Source: Datura wrightii
Taxonomy: Eukaryota > Streptophyta > Magnoliopsida > Solanales > Solanaceae
Direction: 5' to 3'
DNA length: 64,000 nt
Assembly: GCA_035772735.1 (NCBI GenBank)
Contig: JASDFA010000018.1
Span: forward strand, 62,526,001-62,590,000
The notes beneath the pieces were generated by a model. The model saw only the letters and a list, made by a program, of their open reading frames with translations, made no database searches and had not been told where the DNA came from. Positions 47,587 through 57,663 of the stretch are shown piece after piece. Position numbers and translations under genes: made by a program. How positions within the stretch are numbered: position 1 is the first letter of the stretch; each line of letters opens with the position of its first letter.

Positions 47587-50196
47587 GTGACCACAAGGAG
47601 TGGTTTGCAGCTGAAGGAGGTGGAACTAGAAAGACTGCCTCAACCTTCGGGAGCAGCAGAAGTTGAGGGGGAGCAAAGTTCGGAAAGGGGGAAGACCAAA
47701 GAAGCTGAATCAGAAAGACCTCCACCCCCGTTCCCTCAACGACTCAAGAAACACAAAGAGGAGGCATGTTTCAAGAAATTCATGGAGGTACTTAAACAGG
47801 TACATGTTAATTTACCTCTTGTTGATGTCTTACAGGGAGTGCCTAAATATGCCAAGTACATAAAGGACATCGTGGCCAACAAAAGTCGATTGACTGAGTA
47901 TGCTACGGTGGCTTTAACGGAGGAGTGCACTTCCCGGATCCAAAATAGACTGCCCACAAAGTTAAAAGACCCTGGAAGTTTTACTATCCATCTTACTATT
48001 GGGCAGAGCATCCGAACTCGTGGATTGTGTGACTTGGGAGCGAGCATAAATATGATGCCGTCTTCGGTATTCAGAAAGTTGGGTCTAGGGAGTCCTAGAC
48101 CCACAACAGTAATCTTGCAGTTGGCGGATCGATCCTTAGCTACGCCGGATGGCATTGTTGAGGACGTTCTGGTGCAAGTTGGCTCCCTAATTTTCCCGGT
48201 AGATTTTGTCGTTCTGGACATTGAACCAGACGCGGAAGTCCCATTTATTTTGGGACGTCCCTTCTTGGCAACTGGGAAAGCATTAATCGACATAGCTGCG
48301 GGGCAACTTACAATGCGAGCACATGACAGAATAGAGGTATTTGATGTGTTAAAAGCCATGAAGCTTCCAGCTATCAACGAGGATCTTTCAACAATTAATG
48401 TGGTTGAACATGAAGAGATTCGTCAGATTGTTGAATCTCAAGACCCATTGGGAAGAGCGTTGACGCACTCCGATCATTTTGGAGATAGAGAGGCGTGTGG
48501 AATGGTCCAAATGTTGAATGGAGCACAGAATCATCCTAGGAGACAGGAATTTCAATCATTGATGAGATCTCTAGAGCCTTTGCAGAAACCATCCGTTGAG
48601 GAGGCGCCGAAGCTGGAGTTGAAAGAATTGCCTCCCCATTTAAAATATATCTTTTTGGGGGAGGGTGAGACGTTACCAGTTATCATCTTTGCAGACTTGA
48701 CGGAGGCACAGGAGAAGGCAGCATTGGGTGTCCTCAAAAAGAGGAAGAAAGCAATGGGTTGGCAAATGTCAGACATTCAGGATATCAATCCAGCTTTTTG
48801 TACACACAGGATATTCATGGAGACAGGAGCCAAACCAACCGTTCAACCGCAACGGAGACTTAATCCAGCAATGAAGGATGTGGTGAGGAAAGAAATAATC
48901 AAGTGGCTTGATGCAGGTGTGGTCTACCCAATTTCAGACAGTGAATGGGTCAGCCCCGTTCAATGTGTTCCAAAGAAAGGGGGGATGACTGTAGTCACCA
49001 ATGAGAAAAATGAGTTGATCCCTACCCGAACCGTCACAGGCTGGCGGATTTGCATGGACTACAGAAAGCTAAATGAAGCCAAGAGGAAAGATCATTACCC
49101 CATCCCATTTATTGATCAAATATTGGATAGGTTGGCGGGACAGGAATATTATTGCTTCCTTGATGGGTACTCTGGTTATAACCAAATAGCCATAGCTCCG
49201 GAGGATCAAGAGAAGACTACTTTTACCTGTCCTTATGGGACATATGCTTTCAGGCGAATGCCGTTTGGGTTATGCAATGCAACGGCCACATTTCAGAGAT
49301 GCGTGATAGCTATTTTCCATGACATGGTGGAGGATTTTGTTGAGGTATTTATGGATGATTTTTCTATTTTTGGTAATTCGTTTGCTACTTGTTTGCAGAA
49401 TCTTGACAGGGTGCTGGCTCGTTGTGAGGATTCCAACCTTGTATTAAACTGGGAGAAATGCCACTTCTTAGTGAAGGAGGGTATTGTCCTTGGCCACAAA
49501 GTATCTCGAAAGGGTTTGGAAGTCGATCGTGCTAAGATCGAGGTTATTGAGAAGTTGCCACCACCAGTGTTAGTGAAAGGTGTGCGTAGTTTTCTTGGGC
49601 ATGCAGGATTCTACAGACGATTCATCAAAAACTTTTCCAAAATCTCTAGACCACTATGCAGATTGCTGGAAAAAGAGGTGAAGTGTGAGTTGAATGATGA
49701 GTGTGTTAAAGCATTCGAAGAGTTGAAGCAGAAATTGATAGAAGCACCTATCCTCACTTCTCCGGACTGGGAGCAACCATTTGAGCTGATGTGTGATGCC
49801 AATGATGTGGCTGTGGGAGCTGTATTGGGGCAAAGAAAAAATAAAATCTTTCATTATATCCATTATGCAAGCAAAACGCTGAATACGGCCCAAAGCAATT
49901 ACACAGTCACTGAGAAGGAAATGCTAGCCTTGGTGTTTGCATTTGACAAATTCAAGTCCTATTTGGTGGGTTCGAAAGTGGTGGTGTACACAGACCATGG
50001 AGCGATTCGGTATCTATTCAACAAGAAGGATGCTAAGCCGAGGTTGATCAGATGGATCTTGTTGTTGCAGGAGTTCGATCTCGAGATCAAAGACCAAAAG
50101 GGGAGCGAGAATCAGGTAGCAGATCACCTATCACGATTGGAAAGCCGGTCGCATGTGATGGAAAGTGATAACATAAATGAAGAGTTCCCAGATTAG
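47473..50196 (+). pseudogene. Gag end, protease, reverse transcriptase and RNase H of element K
   Basis: An 869-codon open frame from 47587, the longest in the window. Gag C-terminus (RPPPPFPQRLKKHKEEACFK), protease with catalytic DLGAS at residue 149 (48031) and PFILGRPFLATGKALI, reverse transcriptase with GWRICMDYRKLNEAKRKD, FRRMPFGLCNATATFQRC and catalytic FMDD at residues 588-591 (49354-49359), connection RSFLGHAGFYRRFIKNFSK, RNase H with Asp 737 (CDAN), Glu 776 (TEKEML) and Asp 803 (YTDHG). All expected catalytic residues are present. It ends NEEFPD with TAG at 50194-50196 where J has Glu: a single change separates it from integrase, which continues in the same frame. Confidence 0.93.
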
Positions 50197-51462
50197 CAAC
50201 TCTTGGCAGTGGGGGAAGCTGAAGTTCCATGGTATGCAGACATAGTCAACTTGCTAGTGAGCGGAGTCTACCCACCTGAGGCAACAGAACAGCAAAGAAG
50301 GAAATTGAGGCATGATAGCCGGCACTTTGTTTGGGATGAACCATATTTATTCAAACAAGGACCAGATCAGGTAATGAGAAGATGCATCCCAGAGAGTCAG
50401 ATTGCAGAGGTGTTGAGGGGCTGTCATTCTTCATTGTATGGAGGTCATCACGGAGGCGAGAGAACAACGCACAAGGTTCTACAGTCAGGTTTCTTTTGGC
50501 CGACACTGTTCAGAGACTCTATGGCGCATGTCAAAATGTGTGATAGATGTCAGCGTACAGGATCAATTGGCAGAAGACAAGAGATGCCGTTGCAGAATAT
50601 ACTGGAAGTTGAGCCCTTTGATGTATGGGGCATTGATTTCATGGGCCCATTCCCACCGTCATTTGGTAATCGTTACATCTTGGTGGCTGTAGATTATGTA
50701 TCGAAATGGGTGGAAGCAATAGCTTTCCCCAGGAATGACAACAAGGTAGTAACGAAGTTAGTGAAAAATTACATCCTCACCAGGTTCGGGACACCCCGAG
50801 CCATTATCAGTGATGGAGGGGCTCATTTTGTCAATGCAAGTTTCAAGAAATTACTAGCCAAGTATGGGGTGCGCCATAAAGTGGCGACAGCATACCACCC
50901 CCAAACTAGTGGGCAAGTAGAGGTGTCAAATAGAGAAGTGAAGCAGATTCTTCAGAAAACGGTGAATACACAACGAAATGATTGGTCAAGCAAACTTGAT
51001 GATGCGTTGTGGGCTTACAGAACTTCTTACAAGACACCGATTGGAACCTCACCATAGCGACTGGTCTATGGCAAAGCATGTCATCTTTCGGTGGAATTAT
51101 AGCACCGAGCCTTCTAGTCTGTCAGGAAGCTAAATATGGACCTAGAGCTGGCGGGTAAAAAGAGACTAACGCAGCTCAGTGAACTTGACGAGTTCCGCTG
51201 GCATGCCTATGAGAGTGCCAAGTACTACAAGGTAAGAACTAAAAGATGGCATGATAAGCATGTAGTGCATCGCATTTTCGAGCCGGGACAAAAAGTTTTG
51301 CTCTTCAATTCGAGATTGAAGTTGTTTCCAAGGAAGCTGAGGTCTAAATGGTCGGGACCATTTGAAGTGGTAAGAATGATTCCGCACGGGGCGGTAGAAT
51401 TGTGGCAAGAAGATCGAAGTGCCACGTTCTTAGTAAATGGCCAAAGGTGTAAGCACTACTGA
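50197..51462 (+). pseudogene. Integrase of element K
   Basis: The open piece 50203-51057 holds the zinc domain (CHSSLYGGHHGGERTTHKVL, CDRCQRTGSIG) and the catalytic core: Asp 145 (WGIDFMGPF), Asp 204 (ISDGGAHF) and Glu 240 (SGQVEVSN), the last two 35 residues apart as in the D,D35E family. TAG codons follow at 51055-51057 (J has Tyr), 51100-51102 and 51115-51117. The last is also a TAG in J. The C-terminal domain at 51136-51462 (FRWHAYESAKYYKVRTKRWH, WSGPFEVVRMIPHGAVELWQ) then runs to a TGA. No chromodomain is seen, unlike C and D. Confidence 0.9.
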
Positions 51463-51521
51463 GGGGAGGACGGTGATCGAGAGAAATCGTCCATCACCCT
51501 AGCGGACAATTGAGCTTAAAT

Positions 51522-51570
51522 GACGTCGAGCCACGACGGTAAACCAGGCGCTGAACGGGAGGTAACCCGT
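51522..51570 (+). other. Conserved post-pol block, element K copy
   Basis: GACGTCGAGCCACGACGG, then CCAGGCGCTGAACGGGAGG and TAACCCG. The first part can form a CGTCG/CGACG hairpin. It lies 60 bases after the integrase stop. Confidence 0.85.
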
Positions 51571-52859
51571 GAAAATTTTTCTGTCATTTTGTAAAGTGTA
51601 AATAGATTTTTCTTTTTCTTTTTCTTGATTTATTACAAAATTTTTCATTTTAGTTGGTATTTTTTATTTTTAGTTAGGTGAAACCTATAATTCTAACCGA
51701 TTTTGTATAGTGAGATGCTTTTCAGGTCAAACGGAGGAAAATGTGCACGGAATCGCTAAGGAAAAGTTGAGGTATGAAAAATTAATAAAAACTGGAAAAC
51801 AGTGAGCTGGGGCATTAGCTCCGTGTCACGGAGGTGGACCTCCGTGTTACACTGCGTGACACGTTGAGGTATAACCTGGAAAGTTTAAAATTTCCAGAAT
51901 GCTATCGCGATGGCTCCATGTCACGGAGGCAGTGCACCGCGATGCACTCCGTGACACGTTGCCGTGTATATTGCGACGGGTCACACCGGGTTGCTGGGTG
52001 AACCGCATGTTTTTCTTCCCTTTTAAACCCCGAAACCTCCCCTTTTCCCCTCATTTTCTAATTCCTCCGCGACCAAACATCCCAAAACCCCTCCCCCACA
52101 AACGTGCCACGGCTTAAGGCAAGAAATTATCGATTTTTCTTCGATTCTTCAACTTCAAGGTATGTTTTCCGATTCTCTCTCAAGATTTTGTCGATTTTCT
52201 TCGAAATTAAGCATGGGAGGTGTGATAAATCTCCCTAAGTCGAAATTAAGCATGAATTCAAGTTATTTGTTGATTGATAAATGTTCAGAATGTTGTTATG
52301 ATTGTTTGAACTTGTCGATTGCAAAAATTATTCGAATTTGATTGATAAAATCAATTCTAGGGCTTGTTGTTGAATTTGAAGTTGGTAATGTGTTGAAATC
52401 GTGAATTTTATGTTGGGGTGTACATGTTGAATGAGATGAGTCATTGTACAAATTGTTAGGATGTTAATAGATGACGAATTCTCGGGTTTGGGGGAAATGT
52501 TGAAATTTTTTCGAATTTGGTTAGTTGGATAGGTTCATGTGTATAAATTTTTGTTGTGTTTTTGTTTCTTCGTTTTTCTTTGCTAAGTGCGATGGTTTAA
52601 TTGTTAGCGATGGTAGTGATTGGGATTAGTTGTACGAAGTCTGAGTAGTACGCAGAAGTTATGCCGTCGAATTTTCTTTTGAACACACTAAGCATGATTG
52701 TATAGTTGGTTGTTTTGTGTAAATAAAGTTAATCTTGCCGTATTATTGTAACTGTAGCTAAGGACTAAGTGTGGGGTAACTTAGCGTAACCCGACCTTTG
52801 CCGATGTTAATATTTGTTTAGCTTAACGTTGAGCTTATTGACTTGGGTTGACAGGTAAA
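51571..52859 (+). promoter_or_regulatory. Intergenic region of K with internal GC palindromic modules
   Basis: No ORF of substance. GC palindromic modules at 51810-51965 (GCTCCGTGTCACGGAG, GCGATGGCTCC, ACTCCGTGACACGTTG) repeat those of the LTR upstream region. An AAGTGTGGGG tract at 52767-52776 lies about 85 bases before the env-position ORF; J has the same tract at 35422-35431. The arrangement could serve a separate transcript for the third ORF; this is inference. Confidence 0.5.
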
Positions 52860-54078
52860 ATGGCAAGCCGGCAAGATAAAGGGAAAGGTGCATCAACTTC
52901 AGGCACCGGAAGGAAGAGACTCAGACTGGGCACAGCAGTCCCAGCTGCACCAGCAGTTCCACGCAGCCAACGCCACCAATATGGAACAAGATGGGTGACG
53001 AACGAGGGGGAAAAGTGGTACGCAAAGCACAAAGAGAACAAATATTTCCCCAAGGAGCATATGGCACGGGAGCCATTAGCACAGGAGTTCCCCAGGATGG
53101 TTCACCGGATCGAAGCAGCTGGGCTCAATTTCATATTTGAGGAGCCCAAAGAATGCAACCTGCACCTGGTTCGGGAGTTCTATGCCAATTGGAACCCGTC
53201 AATCAGAAGCCACAACATCAAAATCAGAGGGCAGATAGTCACTCTGGAGCCCCACCAGCTCAATGCCATCATAGGAGCGCGGGACACAGACACCCACGTC
53301 CTCCGACAGATGAACATTACCCCACTATATGCTGACATCAGACGCACATTGTGTGGGGCCTGATCTACAGCTAGATGGAGCAGGCACAAAGAAAGAGGCT
53401 ACCACCAGACTCTGCCATATTCACAGATGAACAGGGAAGCCCGAATCTGGCGGAAGATAGTCTGCTCATGCCTCATCCCGGGGGTACATATGACTGATGT
53501 ACCCCGGGACCGTGTTTGCCTGGTGTACGCCCTGATGAAAGGGCTGGAGATAAATGTTGGGGCGGTTATTATATCTGCCATGAAGAGAGCCCGGTTGCAC
53601 CAGGGGCACAGTATGGCTTTGGTGGACTGCTCACCACCTTTCTCAAGGGCCTCGATGTTGAGGAGGAGGCCCTCAATTATATCCCGCAGTTGGAGCGGCG
53701 GGACTTGGATGTTACTAAAACTAAGGCTCCCGACACCACCCACAGGCCAGTGCTGACACTTGGCGAGCGACACGCTCGTGATGACCAGTACATGGCGCGG
53801 ATGTATGGGATGCAGATGCTCCAACTGAGGATAGGTGGGAGGCCAGCGACAGAGGAGGAGCTATGGCAGCTCGAGCTAGACTACCCGTTCGGCGAAAATG
53901 CCAGGGCTCTATGCCGAGTAGGGCCAGCATTTGTAGAGCCCACAGATGTGACGTCCCCATGGACGAGGAGACGCGTCGAGAGGACTCCGATGTGGAGTCT
54001 GATGATGACGACGGAGGCAACTCAGACATGGGAGATGAGGCAGCAGTACCTGATGAAGAAGTGGAATACTTTGACTAA
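52860..54078 (+). pseudogene. Env-position ORF (third ORF) of element K
   Basis: Starts at ATG 52860 (MASRQDKGKGASTSG), preceded by an acceptor-like TTGACAG. The first piece runs to a TGA at 53361-53363 with WVTNEGEKWYAKHKE, FIFEEPKECNLHLVREFYAN and ITPLYADIRRTLCGA. A one-base deletion near 53613 and another indel near 53948 shift the frame (by comparison with J). The tail is acidic and ends DEEVEYFD at 54078. Domain as in J: the 'putative plant transposon protein' type, function unknown. A basic N-terminus (GRKRLRLG) and acidic C-terminus are visible; no membrane segment is seen. Confidence 0.8.
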
Positions 54079-54122
54079 TCAGGGAGTTCCACCACCCGAT
54101 TTTGTGCTATTTAATTTTTGTG

Positions 54123-54140
54123 AACACTGGGGACAGTGTT
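54123..54140 (+). other. Conserved hairpin after the env-position ORF, element K
   Basis: AACACTGGGGACAGTGTT, 7-base stem with GGGA loop, 44 bases after the ORF stop. It is followed by TAAGTGTGGGGTGGG at 54146-54160. Confidence 0.85.
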
Positions 54141-55930
54141 TGGACTAAGTGTGGGGTGGGAGTAGTTAGGTGCTGGGCTGGGCTGTTTTTCTTGTATGTT
54201 CCCCTCTGTTATTGTGTATGTTGTTTGTCCCCGTGATTTGTGAATTGTTTAGTTCTGTATTTGTAAATATTCGTGAAATTGTTGTGTGTTGTTGAATGGT
54301 TTCTAGCTGATTCTGATTCTGTATATATTTTAGTTATCGAAATGATCGATATTTTTAAAATTTTTAAAATATTTTGTAAATAATTTTTCTATAAAAATGA
54401 TCGATATGTTGCAAATTTTCAACTTTTTAAATTTTGGGTTTCTCGGTGTTTGTTTTCGGTTCTTTTACCGAGAATGGTCCCATTGAACCAACGTCTTAGT
54501 TAGTGACTGTTCCCTATGATGGATGGATGACGACCGTCTTAAGGGAAATGTAGTCGTTAGGAGTAGTTTTTTTTCAGTTTTTTTCTTTGGTGGATTGCAT
54601 CCCGAAACCTGTAGTTACTAGATGGTTGCAAAATTTTGGTTGCGTGTTGTACATGATATTCAAAATGCAAAGGTGATTCATATGAAAGCATGCAAATTTG
54701 TAAATATGTTGAGATACCTAGGCTGGAGAGTTCGATTCAGTGTGATTGAGGCTTAATGTTTGAATTCATGTAATTAGCTGATTGAAGAGTCTGTGAATAC
54801 ATCTTGAATCGAGCATGTGCATAAAGTGTGAAGTGAGGTGTTGTTATTCCATGCTATTGTGAAGTGTCTAGAACTTGCCTGGTGTGTGTACAAAACGAAA
54901 TGAAGGAGGTGTATTGTAGGAAAGGATGTAGGCATTTCTTTGTTTTAACCGAGAGTTTCTATTTTTTCTTTCCTTGTCATACCCCTTTTCTTTTAGTGAT
55001 TGTATACCCTAGTCAGCCCTTTGAGCCTTTAGCCTATCATTTCTTTCTTTTGACCAAAAAGTGTAAATCGAGCTTAGTTCCTTCTTTTCATTAGCCATAA
55101 ATTCTATACAAAACTCTTAAGCGCTTAAGAAGAGAAAATCATTTTCCCAAAGTGTCAAAGAGTGAGAAAGGTGAAAAGAAAAAGAAAAGCAGAGTGAGGA
55201 AAGGAAAAGAAAAGGTTGAAGGTGCACTTGCTATAAATATACGATAATGAAGGTGCATGAATAACCTTTGTTGTTGTGTCAAGTGTGCTTAATGAAATGG
55301 GCCATACTAAAGTAAACCATCAAGAATGGGATGATGAAAAAAAAAAGAGAAAAGAGAGACAATGTCCATGAGTTGATGGGATGCGTTGAAAAGGCGCTTA
55401 AGGATCTAGTGGCTATTATTGGCTAATCCAATATTTACTAGTTCCATAGCTTCCATTACAACCCATTAAAGTCCTACGTGATCTTACATTGCATTTCTTT
55501 ATATTAGTGGAGTAATACACAAAGGGCAAGCTTATGGGTCATGAGATGATGCATGTGAATTCTTTTGGGAGAGAGAGTAAAATTGTGTGTACATGCCCCT
55601 GCTTGAATGATTGTGTGTCACATGAGCAAAAAGGGGAAGATTCTCTTGTGTTGTGAGGACACATGCTTGATGAAAGATTGATTTTCGTGTCAGATATCTT
55701 GATCAGCTGACTTGCATGAGTTTGCCGATATCGAGAGTCGATTCTAAAAGTCTAGGAGGTCTTAATGTATTGAAGGTCATTGCATTGATAAGACAATACA
55801 TGTTTTCTTGATGATTTGCTGTATTGAATAATCGGTATAACCGTAGCTTAAATTGTCATACCAAAGTAGCGAGGTTGGGATGTAAATTGCATGAATTGTA
55901 TGTTTGTTGTTCGAGGACAAACAAGGATTT
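54141..55930 (+). other. Conserved Athila-type 3' non-coding region, element K
   Basis: Reference copy of the region shared with E, H and J. Blocks in order: TAAGTGTGGGG (54146), TTTTCGGTTCTTTTACCGA (about 54455), GATGGATGGATGACGACC (54518) with GTCTTAAGGGAAATGTAGTC, CTAGAACTTGCCTGGTGTGT (about 54869), TTAAGCGCTTAAG (about 55118), TAGTGGAGTAATACAC and GGGCAAGCTTATGGGTCAT (55505-55543), and GAGGACAAACAAGG (55913). No protein-coding signal is seen. Confidence 0.8.
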
Positions 55931-55944
55931 AAGTGTGGGGAAAG
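55931..55944 (+). other. Polypurine tract, element K
   Basis: AAGTGTGGGGAAAG lies directly before the 3' LTR start TGATCTTGGG; plus-strand primer for reverse transcription. Confidence 0.85.
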
Positions 55945-57366
55945 TGATCTTGGGCAGATTTATATGCCCAAGTGATACTCAAAAGTATCATTTTAGCCTT
56001 GTTTATCTAGCAATGTGTATACATTTTCATGTAATTGGGAATAAAATGTGAATTTATACTAACCAACATGATTAGCATTGTTTTGCAGGAAAAATGTGAT
56101 TTCGAGAAGCTAAAATGCATGTTGGATGATATCGGAGTTGGACTCGGATGTGAGCAAGGAAAAAGGCATTGGACAACATGAATTAGAGGGGCTCCGCGAT
56201 GGAGCCGTGTCACGCTGCCATCGCGGAGGCATTCTACCTGGAGGGTGAAAATTCACCAAATTTCCAGTGGAGGTCCGCGTTTGCTCCGTGGCACGGAGCT
56301 AGTGCTCCACGATGCACGCCGTGCCATGTTGAGCTTGAATTCCCGGACCCCCAGTTCCAGTGAGGGTCCGCGTTCATGGCGTGTCACGGAGGCAGTGCTC
56401 CGCGATGCACTCCGTGACACGTTGCTCATTATTCCGGGAAAAATTCCCAGCAGTATAAATAGAACACTTAAGTTCATTTTTCAGAATTCAGACTTGGTGG
56501 AGCAAGGACGTGGGTTACAGGCAGTTGAGGGATGAAAATTTCAGGATTTTTTCTCTCTTTCTTTCTTCTCTAATTCAATTGCTTGTATGATTAACACTCG
56601 TTTTATGATGATTAATCCACAAATGAGTGGCTAATTCCCTTCCTTGCTGAGGTTATGAACAATTGTGATGAAATTTGATTACTGATTATCTGGTTTTTCA
56701 TCTTTTCTTCCATGTTGTTCTATTAATTCTTGTTCTTACTGCATTTGTGTGTGGTCTACATTAATGTACATCTAAAAATTCCGATTTCACTCGAGAGAGC
56801 ATGAAATTGGAAAGTTGTGAATTAATAGGATATTGTTCTTTACTTGATTTGGGAAAATTGGGTTTTGATGTGCTTTCAGGATAGAAATATACCTGAAAGT
56901 CGTATTAGTCAATTTAGGAACCGGAATTGTATGGCTAGAACATGAATTGCATTTGATCACAGAAATGTAGACGGATGGTTCATGATTCTTAAGTGAGGTT
57001 AAATACGAGAGTTTTAATCTCTTAGCAAATGTTCTTGGCTAGCAACAGGAAGAAAAGATTAATCAATTTATGATGATAATCAGTTTCATTACATGTTTGT
57101 TTAACCTTAGCATGCTCTTATACATAGTTCAGATTCAAAGTAGATAATTGTTCTTAGTTTTAGCATAAGATTTATAAAACAAATTATTAACTTTTTGGTT
57201 ACGTTGTTGTCAGCATACTTAGAAGTAAAAATATAGTATACTTGAGCAAATTGCACTTAACCCAAGTCTCTGTGGGATCGATACTTGTCTTACTAAAGCC
57301 ACTTACTACTTGTTCGACCACGTGCACTTGCGTGTCGTTTTATATACCCATATAACACACCGAACA
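55945..57366 (+). repeat. 3' LTR of element K (1422 bp)
   Basis: Starts TGATCTTGGGCA and ends CACACCGAACA. Terminal hairpin, GC palindromic modules (56187-56425) and TATA box (56454-56461) as in the 5' copy. Followed by AATAC at 57367-57371. Confidence 0.95.
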
Positions 57367-57371
57367 AATAC

Positions 57372-57382
57372 GCCCTTCATCA
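57372..57382 (-). repeat. 5' LTR of H, outer piece (11 bp)
   Basis: GCCCTTCATCA, the outermost bases of the H LTR; they match GTCATTCATCA at the end of the 3' LTR (24306-24316). ATCAC at 57383-57387 is the right copy of the H target duplication. Confidence 0.85.
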
Positions 57383-57663
57383 ATCACTTGCCCCTTATTG
57401 AGTTTGCCTACAATAACAGTTATCACTCCAGCATTCAGATGGCTCCATTTAAGGCTCTTTATGGGAGGAGATGTAAGTCACCTATTGGATGATTCGAGGA
57501 AGGTGAAGCTACATTGATAGGGCCAGATTCAGTTCATTAGGTGATGGAGAAAGTTCAGCTTATTAGAGAGAGGCTAAAAATAGCTCAGTGTCATCCAAAA
57601 TTTGATGCAGATGTTAGAAGGAGAGAGTTTGAGTTTAAAGTCGATGATTGGGTGTTCTTGAAG
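57383..57663 (+). pseudogene. Integrase of element D, part 2
   Basis: Resumes D in frame after H: LPLIEFAYNNSYHSSIQMAP, FKALYGRRCKSPIG with a stop, then MEKVQLIRERLKIAQ and DVRRREFEFKVDDWVFLK. It is cut at 57663 by solo LTR L. Stops after SPIG and after VH. Confidence 0.88.

Larger units (their letters stand above)
44573..57366 (+). mobile_element. Element K: near-complete Athila-like retrotransposon
   Basis: K is bounded by AATAC (44568-44572 and 57367-57371) inside the 5' LTR of H. Order: LTR 1425 bp, primer site, gag, protease, reverse transcriptase, RNase H, integrase, post-pol block, GC palindromic modules, env-position ORF, hairpin, 3' non-coding region, polypurine tract, LTR 1422 bp. 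Its LTRs differ by only a few bases per hundred by eye. All three ORF regions carry stops or frameshifts, so it is not autonomous now. It is the best-preserved element in the window. Confidence 0.96.
22934..57382 (-). mobile_element. Element H: coding-free Athila-like element, split by nested insertions
   Basis: H is flanked by the duplication ATCAC (22929-22933 and 57383-57387) inside the integrase of D. Reading leftward: 5' LTR (in three pieces: 57372-57382, 44257-44572 and 26412-27438), primer site, about 170 bases of leader, post-pol block, 3' non-coding region, polypurine tract and 3' LTR. Its own length is about 4.8 kb with no gag, pol or env-position ORF, so it must have moved with proteins supplied in trans. 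Two later insertions, I (with J inside) and K, lie in its 5' LTR. Confidence 0.9.

Noticed and set aside
47736..48377. 213-codon minus-strand ORF
   Set aside because: A shadow of the K gag-protease frame; homology and catalytic motifs are on the plus strand.
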